A DNA stretch of 64,000 bases from positions 557,104 through 621,103 of the forward strand of contig NZ_JACIBX010000001.1 of NCBI RefSeq assembly GCF_014195545.1. The letters run 5' to 3'. The translations under genes were made by a program, and so were the position numbers. Of the stretch, positions 1 through 9,124 are shown in pieces; positions within the stretch are counted from its first letter, which is position 1; each line of letters opens with the position of its first letter. The notes beneath the pieces are model-generated. The model saw only the letters and a program-made list of their open reading frames with translations. It searched no databases and was not told the DNA's origin. The stretch comes from Limimaricola variabilis (lineage in GTDB: Bacteria > Pseudomonadota > Alphaproteobacteria > Rhodobacterales > Rhodobacteraceae).

Positions 1-317
1 ATCCGCGCCATCAGCCCCTCGGGGTCGTAGCGCGACCGCGGCAGGCCATGCGCATCTGCCCCGGCCAGCGTTGAGAGAAGCGCGTTGCGCCGCGCCACCG
101 CGGCCGCGTCGGTGCCGGTCCAGATGCCTGCGAAGCCATGCGCGCGGTAGCCCGCGGCCAGCTCCGTCTGCCCGGCCACCGTTTCGGCGAGGGCCTGACG
201 GAAGGGGCTGACCTGCGCCTGACCCGCGACCGGCATCGCCAGCGCGGCGATCAGCCCGGCCGGAAGACACAGACGGCGCAGCTTGGGAAGGAGGGAGGGG
301 ATGGGGACAACAGACAT
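1..317 (-). CDS. L,D-transpeptidase family protein (N-terminal part, runs off window)
   Basis: Only the first 105 codons are present; the frame stays open to the left edge. From the ATG at 315-317 the protein begins with a basic stretch and a hydrophobic segment ending near Ala-Gln-Ala, which looks like a Sec signal peptide. It continues with the helical N-terminal region typical of YcbB-type murein L,D-transpeptidases of Rhodobacterales (FRQALAE, YRAHGFAGIW, AHGLPRSRYDPEGL). Such enzymes make 3-3 crosslinks in peptidoglycan in the periplasm. The catalytic YkuD domain with its Cys lies outside the window, so the call rests on N-terminal similarity and on the neighbouring DUF882 peptidase, a common partner. 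Confidence 0.72.
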   Translation of the reverse strand, partial: MSVVPIPSLLPKLRRLCLPAGLIAALAMPVAGQAQVSPFRQALAETVAGQTELAAGYRAHGFAGIWTGTDAAAVARRNALLSTLAGADAHGLPRSRYDPEGLMAR

Positions 318-629
318 GCGGCACCGGCTTCGAAACGGACCTCGGGGATCTCGATCAGGACATAGGCCCGGCCACGCGGCCCGGCCATCGGCTCGTTTCC
401 CACTGACGCGCAACGTGGCAAATGCGCAGCAATCGGGTCGCTCCAGAGACCCAATGCGGGCGCGTTGCGCAAGTTCCCGCCGATTTGGCCTTTCTTCACC
501 CTGTTATCGGATAACCACCCTTGGTCGAGTCGTCCTCCCATGCGATAGAGGGTCTGCATCTGGGGATGGATGGCAAAAAACGCCCGTGAAACTGCGGGCC
601 CACAGGTAAGCGACGGGACAGGCGCTCAC
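318..629. other. Divergent intergenic region between L,D-transpeptidase and DUF882 genes
   Basis: About 310 bases without a convincing gene. It should hold both divergent promoters. Rightward, TTGGTC (521-526) and GATAGA (544-549) are separated by 17 bp. A perfect palindrome (503-515) lies just upstream of that -35 box. An in-frame ATG at 570 with a GGGG-rich site upstream could extend the DUF882 protein by 20 residues. Confidence 0.5.
503..549 (+). promoter_or_regulatory. Candidate promoter with adjacent 13-bp palindrome
   Basis: GTTATC-G-GATAAC at 503-515 is a perfect inverted repeat. It is followed after 5 bp by TTGGTC (521-526), a 17-bp spacer and GATAGA (544-549). The position just upstream of the -35 box fits an activator or repressor site for the DUF882 gene. 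No regulator gene is adjacent, so its binder is unknown. Confidence 0.35.
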
Positions 630-1202
630 ATGATGAACACTCTTCGCACGGCGGGCATGACCCGCCGCGGTCTCCTTGGCGCGTTCGCGGCCACGGCAGT
701 CACCGCAGCACCCACCTACTCGAATGCAGCAGGATTCCTTCGGCGCGCGGGCGACGTGCGCAGGCTTTCCATGTACTCCGAAAGGACCGGCGAGAAGATC
801 GACACGATCTACTGGATCGAGGGGCAGTACATTGCCGAGGCGATCCGCGAGATCAACGTCTTCATGCGCGACTGGCGCAACAACCAGATGATGGACATCG
901 ACACCCGCACCGTCGACATCATGGCCGCCAGCCACGCCCTGCTCGAAGTCAACGAACCCTTCATGCTGCTGTCGGGCTACCGCTCGCCGGCGACCAACGC
1001 GATGCTGCGCAGCCGTTCCTCCGGCGTCGCCAAGAATTCCCTGCACCTCAAGGGCCAGGCCGCCGACCTCCGGCTCGCCTCGCGCTCGGTGGGCCAGATG
1101 GCCCGCGCCGCCAAGGCCTGCAATGCGGGCGGTGTCGGCACCTATTCCGGCTCGAACTTCGTCCACATGGATTGCGGCCCGGTCCGCAGCTGGGGCAGCT
1201 GA
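630..1202 (+). CDS. Tat-exported DUF882 / peptidase M15A-like murein hydrolase (MepK family)
   Basis: This 190-residue protein starts with a twin-arginine signal (MTRRGLLGAF, then a hydrophobic stretch and an Ala-rich cleavage region), so it is probably folded before export to the periplasm. The body matches DUF882/YcbK peptidases related to D-Ala-D-Ala peptidases of M15A. A SGYRSPATN motif is followed by the zinc-site pattern HLKGQAAD and a C-terminal FVHMD. E. coli MepK cleaves 3-3 peptidoglycan crosslinks, which suits the divergent L,D-transpeptidase that makes them. ATG 630 is chosen because it leaves a normal signal peptide; starts at 570, 633 or 657 are possible. Confidence 0.85.
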   Translation: MMNTLRTAGMTRRGLLGAFAATAVTAAPTYSNAAGFLRRAGDVRRLSMYSERTGEKIDTIYWIEGQYIAEAIREINVFMRDWRNNQMMDIDTRTVDIMAASHALLEVNEPFMLLSGYRSPATNAMLRSRSSGVAKNSLHLKGQAADLRLASRSVGQMARAAKACNAGGVGTYSGSNFVHMDCGPVRSWGS

Positions 1203-1240
1203 GCCAAAACCAAAAGACTGGACCTGCTGCACAGGTCGAG

Positions 1241-1268
1241 AGGGCGCTCCCGCAAGGGGCGCCCTTTT
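1241..1268 (+). terminator. Rho-independent terminator after DUF882 gene
   Basis: Stem AGGGCGC (1241-1247) pairs with GCGCCCT (1259-1265) and runs into TTTT. It lies 38 bp after the DUF882 stop codon, between the convergent DUF882 and LysR genes. Confidence 0.8.
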
Positions 1269-1278
1269 CTCTTGGGGC

Positions 1279-2169
1279 TCAGCTTTCGGCGAGCCGCGCC
1301 GCCACCTTCTTCACCAGCTCGGCGATGCGGACGGCCCGCGCTGGCATCTCGCGACCGCGCCGCTGCAACAGGTACAGATCGCGATGCCGCGGATGCGCCA
1401 GCTCCGCCACCTTCAGTCGATCGCGATCGGCGAACGCCTCGAAACCGCTGCGCGGCAGCACCGTATAGCCGACACCATCCGCCACCGGCGCCGGGATCTG
1501 GCCGATCTGGTTGACGAAGGCCCGTACGGCGAGGTGTTCGGCACCTCGGAACTCGCCCGGGAAGTTGAGGGCGAACAGCTCCTCGGCATAGAGCCAGCCA
1601 TCGGGATGCGCGATGAACCCCAGCGCCTCCAGCGCGGCAAAGCGCGTATCCTCCATTCCGGCCGGCAACAGCAGGCACAGCGCCTCGCGGCCGATCCGCT
1701 CCGTCGCGAGGCGGGGATCCGACGGGGCGTGATCCACGATGCCGAGGTCGAAGCGCGCTTCGGCCACCCCGTCGATCACCCCGCGCTGCGGTACGGCCTC
1801 AAGCCGCAGCCTGAGTCTGGGCGCCTCGCGCAGCACTGGCCAGAAGGCCGGCTGGAGGGCCATGGCAAAGCTTCCCGAACATGCGACCGAGACTTCCCCG
1901 GCCTCGGGATCGTCGGAGCGGATCGCCTCGCGCAGCTGTCGCTCCTCGTCGCGCCGGTTCCGGGCCAGTGCGAGGACGGCTTCCCCCGCCGGGGTAAGCG
2001 TGAATCCCTTGCCCTGCCGGCTCAGCAGCGGTCGCCCGACCTGTGTCTCGAGCTTGCGCAGATGCTGGGACACGCCGGGCTGGGTCATGTTCAGCCGCTC
2101 GGCCGCACGGGTGAAATGCCCGGTCTCGACCAGCGTAGCGAAGCTTTCGAGCCACAAGGCATTCAGCAT
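1279..2169 (-). CDS. LysR family transcriptional regulator
   Basis: A 296-residue protein of normal LysR length. Residues 3-60 form the winged helix-turn-helix (ESFATLVETGHFTRAAERL then TQPGVSQHLRKLE). The rest is a periplasmic-binding-protein-like effector domain. It is transcribed divergently from the VOC protein gene with a 97-bp gap that contains an interrupted palindrome of the T-N11-A type, so it most likely controls that gene and itself. The effector cannot be deduced. The ATG at 2167-2169 is the natural start because the HTH begins within a few residues. Confidence 0.9.
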   Translation of the reverse strand: MLNALWLESFATLVETGHFTRAAERLNMTQPGVSQHLRKLETQVGRPLLSRQGKGFTLTPAGEAVLALARNRRDEERQLREAIRSDDPEAGEVSVACSGSFAMALQPAFWPVLREAPRLRLRLEAVPQRGVIDGVAEARFDLGIVDHAPSDPRLATERIGREALCLLLPAGMEDTRFAALEALGFIAHPDGWLYAEELFALNFPGEFRGAEHLAVRAFVNQIGQIPAPVADGVGYTVLPRSGFEAFADRDRLKVAELAHPRHRDLYLLQRRGREMPARAVRIAELVKKVAARLAES

Positions 2170-2185
2170 CAGAGATCACGAACCG

Positions 2186-2210
2186 TTATCAAAATCATGC
2201 CACATGATAA
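2186..2210. promoter_or_regulatory. Candidate LysR operator between divergent genes
   Basis: ATCATG-CCA-CATGAT (2194-2208) is a perfect inverted repeat containing T-N11-A. It is nested in a wider pair, TTATCA (2186-2191) and TGATAA (2205-2210). It lies 17 bp upstream of the LysR start codon and 57 bp upstream of the VOC start, the usual place for a LysR autoregulatory and target site. Confidence 0.6.
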
Positions 2211-2266
2211 TTTCACGTTCGGATCGCGCAAGCATAGCTCTCCCTCTGTCAGCGATGGAGAGACCC

Positions 2267-2764
2267 ATGACCCCCTATCCCAGAAGCTTTTCGCATATCG
2301 GCCTGTCGGTGCCCGACCTCGACGCCGCCGTGGCCTTCTACCGCGACGTCCTCGGGCTTTACGTCATCATGACGCCGACCGAGGTGGTGGAGGATGACAG
2401 CGACATAGGCCGCATGTGCACCGACGTGTTCGGGCTCGGCTGGAAGCGGCTGCGGATCGCGCATCTGGCCACGGCGGACCGGATCGGGATCGAACTGTTC
2501 GAGATGGACTGCAACCGCCCGCCCGAGGACAATCTCGATTTCCGCCGGCACGGCACCTTCCACTTCGCGGTCCAGGACCCGGACATCGAAGGGCTGGTCG
2601 CGCGGATCGTCGCCGCGGGCGGCAAGCAGCGGATGCCGATCCGCGAATACTTCCCCGGCGAGAAGCCGTATCGCATGTGCTATGTCGAGGACCCGTTCGG
2701 CATCGTCTTCGAGATCTACAGCCACGGCTACGAGCTGACCTATTCGGCCGGCGCCTACGACTGA
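2267..2764 (+). CDS. VOC family protein (glyoxalase/bleomycin resistance/dioxygenase fold)
   Basis: A 165-residue protein with the vicinal oxygen chelate signature: SHIGLSVPDLDAAVAFYRDVLG near the N-terminus, a second half starting at GTFHFAVQDPDIEGL, and EDPFGIVFEIYSHGY near the C-terminus. His and Glu residues in these places usually bind a divalent metal. Family members include lactoylglutathione lyases, dioxygenases and epimerases, and I cannot assign a substrate. The start at 2267 is preceded at 5 bp by GGAGAG; an ATG at 2255 is in frame but has no such site. Divergence from a LysR gene suggests inducible catabolism or detoxification. Confidence 0.85.
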   Translation: MTPYPRSFSHIGLSVPDLDAAVAFYRDVLGLYVIMTPTEVVEDDSDIGRMCTDVFGLGWKRLRIAHLATADRIGIELFEMDCNRPPEDNLDFRRHGTFHFAVQDPDIEGLVARIVAAGGKQRMPIREYFPGEKPYRMCYVEDPFGIVFEIYSHGYELTYSAGAYD

Positions 2765-2798
2765 GCCTAGCAGCTCTCCCGGAACAGTCCCCGAAACG

Positions 2799-2828
2799 AC
2801 AAGGGCCGCCCCGAAGGGCGGCCCTTGT
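2799..2828. terminator. Strong hairpin terminator between VOC gene and tig (convergent)
   Basis: A perfect 13-bp stem (2799-2811 with 2816-2828) is closed by a CGAA loop. It lies between the ends of two convergent genes. Read leftward it carries a TTCG tetraloop and ends in CCCTTGTCGTTT, so it probably serves both strands. Confidence 0.8.
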
Positions 2829-2849
2829 ACGTTAGGAAGCGAGAGAGGC

Positions 2850-4178
2850 TCAGGCCTCGTCGTCGAGCGCCTCGACGGCCTTCTGGAGATCTTCCTTGGA
2901 GACCTCCTTCTCTTCGACCTTGGCCTGCTCGAAGATGTGGTCGATGACCTTGTCTTCGAAGATCGGGGCCTGGATCTGCTGGCGCATCTGCGGGTTCTGC
3001 TGGACGAACTCGAAGAACTGACGCTCCTGGCCGCGATACTGACGCGCCTGGTTGAGGATCGCCTGGGTCAGCTCCTGGTCGGTGACCTTGACGTCGGCCT
3101 TCTGGCCGATCTCTGCCAGCAGGAGGCCCAGCTTCACGCGACGCTCGGCGAGCTTCACGTGCTCCTCGGTCGGCTCGATCTTGCCGTGGTCGTGGCCGTG
3201 ATCCTCGGGATGCTCCTCGTGGTAGAGCTGGTGCGCGATCTGGTTCGCCTCGGCCTCGACGAGGCTCGGCGGCAGGTCGAAGGACACCTTCTCGTCGAGG
3301 ATGTCGAGCAGCTTGCGCTTGGCGACCGCGCGCGAAGCACCGGAATACTCGGCCTCGAGACGCTCGGCGATCTGCGCCTTCAGGGAGGCGAGATCCTCGG
3401 CGCCGAACTTCTTCGCCAGCTCGTCGTCGATCTCGGCCTTCTGCGGGGCCTTCACCGCCTTGACCTTGCACTCGAACACGGCGGCTTTGCCGGCAAGGTT
3501 CTTGGCCTGGTAGTCCTCGGGGAAGTTGACCTCGACGTTCTTGTCGTCGCCGGCCTTCACGCCCTTCAGGCCATCCTCGAAGCCGGGGATGAAGGAGTTG
3601 GAGCCGAGCACCAGCGGGTAGTCCTCGGCGGCGCCGCCTTCAAAGGCCTCGCCGTCGATCTTGCCCACGAAGTCAATGACGACCTGATCGCCCTCTTCGG
3701 CGGCGCCGTCCTTGTCTTCGAAGTTCTGCGCGGTCTCGGCAAGGTTGCCCAGCGCTTCGTCGATCGCGGCGTCGTCGGCCGAGACCTTCAGACGCTCGAT
3801 CGAGATGTCCGAGAAATCGGTCTCGGGAATCTCGGGGAGCTTCTCGTAGGAGACGGTGACTTCGACGTCGTCGCCTTCCTTCCAGTCGTCATTGGCCATC
3901 TTCACCTCGGGCTGCATCGCCGGGCGATCGCCGCTTTCCTCGAGGTGGTTCGACAGCGCGCCGTCGATGCTTTCCTGCATGGCTTCGCCCAGCACGCGCG
4001 GGCCGAACTGCTTCTTGAGCAGCGACAGCGGCACCTTGCCCTTGCGGAAGCCCTTCATGGCGACCTCGGGCTGCGCCTCGACCAGCTTTTCCTGCACCTT
4101 GGCGTCCAGTTCGGCGGCGGGCAGCGTGATCTTGTAGCCGCGCTTGAGGCCGTCGTTGAGGGTCTCGGTGACCTGCAT
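2850..4178 (-). CDS. tig: Trigger factor (ribosome-associated chaperone / PPIase)
   Basis: A 442-residue protein with the three trigger factor domains. The N-terminal ribosome-binding domain carries the signature GFRKGKVP (residues 43-50). An FKBP-type prolyl isomerase domain lies at about 155-245. A long helical C-terminal chaperone domain follows. It binds at the ribosomal exit tunnel and shields nascent chains. The C-terminal domain contains a His/Glu/Asp-rich segment (about residues 318-333, nt 3181-3228) that might bind metal. The frame is open further upstream only because it reads through the tRNA-Leu gene; the real ATG is at 4176-4178, preceded by GAAAAGGACGAC. It often lies upstream of clpP, but here a VOC gene follows. 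Confidence 0.97.
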   Translation of the reverse strand: MQVTETLNDGLKRGYKITLPAAELDAKVQEKLVEAQPEVAMKGFRKGKVPLSLLKKQFGPRVLGEAMQESIDGALSNHLEESGDRPAMQPEVKMANDDWKEGDDVEVTVSYEKLPEIPETDFSDISIERLKVSADDAAIDEALGNLAETAQNFEDKDGAAEEGDQVVIDFVGKIDGEAFEGGAAEDYPLVLGSNSFIPGFEDGLKGVKAGDDKNVEVNFPEDYQAKNLAGKAAVFECKVKAVKAPQKAEIDDELAKKFGAEDLASLKAQIAERLEAEYSGASRAVAKRKLLDILDEKVSFDLPPSLVEAEANQIAHQLYHEEHPEDHGHDHGKIEPTEEHVKLAERRVKLGLLLAEIGQKADVKVTDQELTQAILNQARQYRGQERQFFEFVQQNPQMRQQIQAPIFEDKVIDHIFEQAKVEEKEVSKEDLQKAVEALDDEA

Positions 4179-4204
4179 CTGTCGTCCTTTTCCTTCGTGT
4201 CTCA

Positions 4205-4289
4205 TGGTGCGGGTGAAGGGACTCGAACCCCCACGCCTTGCGGCGCCAGAACCTAAATCTGGTGCGTCTACCAGTTCCGCCACACCCGC
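4205..4289 (-). tRNA. tRNA-Leu (anticodon UAG)
   Basis: On the minus strand the acceptor stem GCGGGTG pairs with CACCCGC. The anticodon arm CCAGA/TCTGG encloses the loop TTTAGGT (anticodon TAG, reading CUA/CUN). A long variable arm (GCGCCGCAAGGCGT region) marks it as class II Leu. The T arm GGTTCGAGTCC is present and CCA is encoded (4205-4207). It lies just upstream of tig in the same direction. Confidence 0.95.
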
Positions 4290-4389
4290 ATGTCTCTGTT
4301 GGGGGCGGAACGGCCCCCGAAATCTCGGCGCTGTCTAGCAAAGCCCGAAGCCGCGCGCCACGGGAAAAAGCGACGACCTTGCGGCGGGG

Positions 4390-5940
4390 CTAGAGACCCA
4401 ATTCGCGCAGCAGGCCGGGCAGCTGCTCGGGGAGATCCTCGGCGATGAGCCCCGGCCCGAAACGCCGCGCCGCGGCACTATGGAGCCAAGCCGCCGTAGA
4501 GGCCGCGTCGAAACCGTCGCGCCCGCGCGCCATCAGCCCCGCCGCGATCCCCGCGAGCACGTCGCCCGCCCCCGCCGTAGCGAGCCACGGCGCCGCCCGG
4601 TCGTAGACGCTGGCATTGACGCGAGCGCGGCCGTCCGGGGCTGCGATCACCGTGTCCGGCCCCTTGAGAAGCAGCGTGCAGCCCAGCCGCGCGGCAGCCT
4701 CGCGCGCGGCGTCGAGCCGCGAAAAGGCCGGGCCGCTGGTGGTCGGACCGGTCATCCGATCGGCCAGATCCGTGCAGAGCCGCGCGAACTCGCCCTCATG
4801 CGGGGTGAGCAGGCAGCCCGGATGCAACGCGCCGCGCAGCCCGTCGTCATTCGCCACCAGCGTCAGCGCATCGGCATCGAGCACGGTGGCTCGACCGGCC
4901 GACAGCGCCTGCGCGACCAAATCGCGCTCGCGCGCCCCGGTGCCAAGGCCCGGCCCGAGCAGCAGCGCGTTGAGCCGGGCGTCTTCGAGCAACCCGGCCA
5001 GCGCCTCTTCGTCGCGCACAGGCCGCAGCATGATCGCGTCGAGCCGGGCCGCGTTTTCCTGCAGCGCAGCCGCCGGGCAGCCCAGCGTCACCAGCCCTGC
5101 CCCGATCCTGAGCGCCGCCCGCGCCGCCATCCGCGCCGCACCGCCCCGCCCGACCTCGCCCGAGAGCACCAGCGCATGGCCGTAGCCGTATTTGTGGCCC
5201 GCCCGCTTCGCGAGATCTGCCGGCACGCCGGTCAAGGCGATCTCCCCGCCCACGGCATCGAGGCCGATGTCGCGCAGATCGAGCCGCCCGCAGCGGGCCG
5301 GCCCCTCGGCCAGCACATGGCCGCGCTTGGGCGCGTGGAACGTCACCGTGAAATCCGCGTCGAGGCAGGCCTCGCCGATCACCCGGCCGCTCTCGGAACA
5401 CAGCCCCGATGGCAGGTCGATCGCCAGACGCCGCGGCGCCCTTACCTCGCGCAGCGCCGCGATTTCGGCGCCGAGCGGACGGCTCAGCCCGATCCCGAAC
5501 AGGGCGTCGATCACCAGATCCGCGCTGGCAGCGGAGTTGGTCGCCCCGTCCCAACCACCGATCTCCCCCATCTCCCGCCACAGCGTGGCCTGCCCCACCG
5601 CGTCAGGGTGGCTCGCCGGGGCCAGAGCGTGCAGCGCCACCCGCATGCCACGCGCCGCCAGCATCCGCGCGACCGCGTAGCCGTCACCCCCATTGCCGCC
5701 CGGGCCGCACAGCACGCAGATCCGGGCGCCGGGCTGCAGTTCGGGCCACTGCGCATCGATCGCCGCGACGACGCTGGCCGCGGCGCGTTCCATCAGAACC
5801 GCCCCGGGCGTGCCGGCGGCGATGGCCCGGGCCTCGGCCGCGCGCATTTCGGTAGCACTCAGCAGCCACGCCCCGTCGAGACTGCCCACGGAACGGGCGT
5901 CCATCTGATCATGGAGCGGCCGAGAATTCCCAAATTGCAT
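4390..5940 (-). CDS. nnr: Bifunctional NAD(P)H-hydrate epimerase / ADP-dependent NAD(P)H-hydrate dehydratase
   Basis: About 516 residues in two fused repair domains. The N-terminal half is the YjeF_N/NnrE Rossmann-like epimerase (LLSATEMRAAEARAI, then GPGGNGGDGYAVAR). The C-terminal half is the NnrD ribokinase-like dehydratase (GAGLVTLG, LTPHEGEFARL, and GAGDVLAGI near the end). It restores damaged NADHX and NADPHX. ATG 5940 is chosen, with GGTGG about 6 bp upstream. A TTG at 5943 or an ATG at 5904 (MDARSVG) are alternatives; the latter is nearer the usual family start. It is divergent from glnB. Confidence 0.93.
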   Translation of the reverse strand: MQFGNSRPLHDQMDARSVGSLDGAWLLSATEMRAAEARAIAAGTPGAVLMERAAASVVAAIDAQWPELQPGARICVLCGPGGNGGDGYAVARMLAARGMRVALHALAPASHPDAVGQATLWREMGEIGGWDGATNSAASADLVIDALFGIGLSRPLGAEIAALREVRAPRRLAIDLPSGLCSESGRVIGEACLDADFTVTFHAPKRGHVLAEGPARCGRLDLRDIGLDAVGGEIALTGVPADLAKRAGHKYGYGHALVLSGEVGRGGAARMAARAALRIGAGLVTLGCPAAALQENAARLDAIMLRPVRDEEALAGLLEDARLNALLLGPGLGTGARERDLVAQALSAGRATVLDADALTLVANDDGLRGALHPGCLLTPHEGEFARLCTDLADRMTGPTTSGPAFSRLDAAREAAARLGCTLLLKGPDTVIAAPDGRARVNASVYDRAAPWLATAGAGDVLAGIAAGLMARGRDGFDAASTAAWLHSAAARRFGPGLIAEDLPEQLPGLLRELGL

Positions 5941-5963
5941 CAATAACCACCATCATGCACAAT
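5935..5963 (+). promoter_or_regulatory. Possible sigma70-type promoter for glnBA
   Basis: TTGCAT (5935-5940), 17-bp spacer, CACAAT (5958-5963), 122 bp upstream of glnB. The -35 box overlaps the nnr start codon. I see no clear NtrC (TGCAC-type paired) site nearby, so nitrogen control is not shown by the sequence. Confidence 0.35.
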
Positions 5964-6021
5964 TTTTAATCACGCCCTGGCTTTTTTCGGTGGCCGCCCG
6001 GGGGCGCCCCGGAGCCGATGA

Positions 6022-6423
<402 letters not shown>

Positions 6424-6485
6424 TCGCGGCGGCGCAGGGGCTCCGGCCCCTCATTCGAACACGAACCAACAAGGAAAGCATTCAG

Positions 6486-7892
6486 ATGGACAGCTCCAAG
6501 CTTCTGAAAATGATCAAGGACGAGGAAGTCGAATACGTCGACATCCGCTTCACCGACCCCAAGGGCAAGCTGCAGCACGTCACCGTGGTCGCCGACCTCG
6601 TCGACGAAGACTTCCTCGAGGAAGGCTTCATGTTCGACGGCTCCTCGATCGCCGGCTGGAAGTCGATCGACCAGTCCGACATGAAGCTGATGCCCGACAA
6701 CGACAGCGCCTATGTCGACCCGTTCTACGCCGAGAAGACGCTGTGCATCCATTGCACCGTGGTCGAGCCCGACACCGGCGAGCCCTATGACCGCGACCCG
6801 CGCGGCACCGCGCTGAAGGCCGAGGCCTACCTCAAGTCCTCCGGCATCGGCGACACTGCCTATATGGGTCCCGAGGCCGAGTTCTTCATCTTCGACGACG
6901 TCCGCTTTGCCGTGACCTCGAACAAGGTCTCCTTCTCGGTCGACGCGATCGACGGCGCCTGGAACACCGACACCGAGTACGAGGTCGGCAACACCGGCCA
7001 CCGTCCGGGCGTCAAGGGCGGCTACTTCCCGGTCAACCCGATCGACGACGCGCAGGACATGCGTGGCGAGATGCTCTCGACCATGAAGCGCATGGGCATG
7101 AAGGTCGACAAGCACCACCACGAGGTGGCGTCGTGCCAGCACGAGCTGGGTCTGATCTTCGGCACGCTGACCAAGCAGGCCGACGAGATCCAGAAGTACA
7201 AGTACGTGATCCACAACGTGGCCCAGGCCTACGGCAAGTCGGCGACCTTCATGCCGAAGCCGATCTCGGGCGACAACGGCTCGGGCATGCACGTCAACAT
7301 GTCGATCTGGAAGGACGGCAAGCCGCTCTTCGCCGGCGACAAGTATGCCGACCTGTCCCAGGAGGCGCTCTACTTCATCGGCGGTATCCTGAAGCACGCC
7401 AAGGCGCTTAACGCGATCACCAACCCGACCACCAACAGCTACAAGCGCCTGATCCCGGGCTTCGAAGCCCCGGTGCTGCGCGCCTACTCGGCTCGCAACC
7501 GCTCGGGCTGCGTCCGGATCCCGTGGTCGGAAAGCCCGAAGGCCAAGCGCGTCGAAGCCCGTTTCCCGGACCCGGCCGCCAACCCCTACCTCGCCTTCTC
7601 GGCGCTGCTGATGGCCGGCCTTGACGGCATCAAGAACAAGATCGACCCGGGCTCGGCCTCGGACAAGGATCTCTACGACCTGCCCCCCGAGGAGCTGGCC
7701 GAGATCCCGACCGTCTGCGGCTCGCTGCGCGAGGCGCTCGAGGCGCTCGAGGCCGATCACGAGTTCCTGCTCGCCGGCGACGTGTTCACCAAGAGCCAGC
7801 TCGAGGGCTACATGGCGCTCAAGTGGGAAGAGGTCTACGCCTACGAGCACACCCCCCACCCGGTCGAATACAAGCTGTACTACAGCTGCTAA
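6486..7892 (+). CDS. glnA: Type I (beta) glutamine synthetase
   Basis: A 468-residue GSI that condenses glutamate and ammonia using ATP; it is a cytosolic dodecamer. Visible signatures are [10 protein letters not shown], the metal-site [24 protein letters not shown] and the NRSGCVRIP region. The adenylylation tyrosine sits in [10 protein letters not shown] (Tyr397), so activity is probably switched by GlnE under PII control. It follows glnB in one transcription unit and is closed by a strong terminator 30 bp after the stop. Confidence 0.99.
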   Translation: MDSSKLLKMIKDEEVEYVDIRFTDPKGKLQHVTVVADLVDEDFLEEGFMFDGSSIAGWKSIDQSDMKLMPDNDSAYVDPFYAEKTLCIHCTVVEPDTGEPYDRDPRGTALKAEAYLKSSGIGDTAYMGPEAEFFIFDDVRFAVTSNKVSFSVDAIDGAWNTDTEYEVGNTGHRPGVKGGYFPVNPIDDAQDMRGEMLSTMKRMGMKVDKHHHEVASCQHELGLIFGTLTKQADEIQKYKYVIHNVAQAYGKSATFMPKPISGDNGSGMHVNMSIWKDGKPLFAGDKYADLSQEALYFIGGILKHAKALNAITNPTTNSYKRLIPGFEAPVLRAYSARNRSGCVRIPWSESPKAKRVEARFPDPAANPYLAFSALLMAGLDGIKNKIDPGSASDKDLYDLPPEELAEIPTVCGSLREALEALEADHEFLLAGDVFTKSQLEGYMALKWEEVYAYEHTPHPVEYKLYYSC

Positions 7893-7922
7893 GACCCGGT
7901 CATCGGTCAGATCACGGTCACG

Positions 7923-7948
7923 CGGGGCGCCCATCGGCGCCCCGTTTT
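7923..7948 (+). terminator. Rho-independent terminator after glnA
   Basis: Stem CGGGGCGC (7923-7930) pairs with GCGCCCCG (7937-7944) over a 6-base loop and runs into TTTTCGTT. Confidence 0.85.
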
Positions 7949-8148
7949 CGTTGCGTCACATCCGAATGAACCGCTTCGCACAACCAAAGGCGGTGCCGCA
8001 ACGCGGCGAAAATGCGGCGCCGGCGGGGCGGAACGCCATGTGCGACCTTGCTAATTCCCCCATTCGCGCTCAGCGCGAACACATTTCTTAATCAAGGATG
8101 AAGGAACACCTCACGCGGCCTTCGTGCCAGCCCATTCGGAGACCGGTC

Positions 8149-9006
8149 ATGTCAGATCCGATCACCAGCACGATCGCCCAGCTGCTGTTCCGCAGCGGGC
8201 CCGATCTCGACTTCCCCGCCCTCGTCGACGACCTGCGCACCGCGCTGCATGACTGCCCGCCACGCGAATGCGGGCTGCGCTGGGATCACGAGGACACCGC
8301 GGTGTTCGAGCTCGACAACGCCCGGATCATCCTCGCCTACACCTCCGACCTGCATGGCCGCTACGCGGCCTGCCTGACCATCGCGGTCGGGGCCGATGAC
8401 AGCGGCGACTGCCAGATCGGCATCGCCAGCCACCAGGGCACGATCACCCGCCTGCTCGCCGACCGCATCAACGCACGGTTCCAGTCGGACCGGATGCTGT
8501 GGAAGACCAGCAGCCGCAGCGCCAGCGTCGAGATGATCGACGAGGCGATCGAGCAGCTGCCCGGGCTCGATCCGACCCGTGCCGGTCCGCATGCCGGCGA
8601 GGCCGAGATCGACCGCATGCTCGCCCGCTACGACGCGGAGACCGCCGAGCAGGTCTCCGAGCTCGCCCCCGAGGTACCGACCTCCCGGCCGCGCCGGCCG
8701 CGCCGCCCCCAGCGCCCGGTCTATCAGACCGAGCGGCCGAAGCCGGTCCGCCGCAAGACGGTCGCACCGCTGCCCGCCAACGACATGCCGGCCGCGTCCC
8801 ACCCGATGATTCATGAGATGCGGCTGATCCGCGAGGCGCTCGAGCCGAGCGAGGAAGAGGCCCGCGCCGAACAGCCGCGCAGCCTGCTCGGGCTGGCGCT
8901 GTCCAAGCTGCGCCACCGCTCGGCCGTCGCCGCGGCAACCGGGCTTCTCGCGGCGCTGGTGCTGCAGCACGGGGCCGCCATGGCGCAGGCCTTCCCGCCG
9001 CTCTGA
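8149..9006 (+). CDS. Uncharacterised protein with a C-terminal membrane segment
   Basis: About 285 residues; I do not recognise a named family. Residues 1-150 look globular. They are followed by a low-complexity Pro/Arg-rich linker (RPRRPRRPQRP region, about 183-205), a short helical stretch (IREALEPSEEEARAE), and one hydrophobic helix at the extreme C-terminus (AVAAATGLLAALVLQHGAAMA) ending in a short tail. This layout suggests a tail-anchored protein with a cytoplasmic N-terminal domain. The start at 8149 has GGAG about 9 bp upstream; an in-frame ATG at 8098 is possible. It lies alone between the glnA terminator and purB. Confidence 0.7.
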   Translation: MSDPITSTIAQLLFRSGPDLDFPALVDDLRTALHDCPPRECGLRWDHEDTAVFELDNARIILAYTSDLHGRYAACLTIAVGADDSGDCQIGIASHQGTITRLLADRINARFQSDRMLWKTSSRSASVEMIDEAIEQLPGLDPTRAGPHAGEAEIDRMLARYDAETAEQVSELAPEVPTSRPRRPRRPQRPVYQTERPKPVRRKTVAPLPANDMPAASHPMIHEMRLIREALEPSEEEARAEQPRSLLGLALSKLRHRSAVAAATGLLAALVLQHGAAMAQAFPPL

Positions 9007-9124
9007 GGCCACCTCCGGCCCGCCCGCATCGGCCCGCCCTGCCCCGGCGTCATCCCGCGACCTTGTGCGGGCGCCGCCCAGCCCCTATGACCCCGGCGAA
9101 CCCTCCCCGAACGAGAGAGCGCCG

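Noticed and set aside
2937..4256. Long leftover frame opposite tig (439 codons)
   Set aside because: It mirrors the codon third positions of tig on the other strand, is Leu/Gly/Val rich and matches no family. This is a typical high-GC antisense shadow.
4179..4283. N-terminal extension of trigger factor beginning [13 protein letters not shown]
   Set aside because: This is translation of the tRNA-Leu gene, a well-known false extension. The true start is the ATG at 4176-4178.
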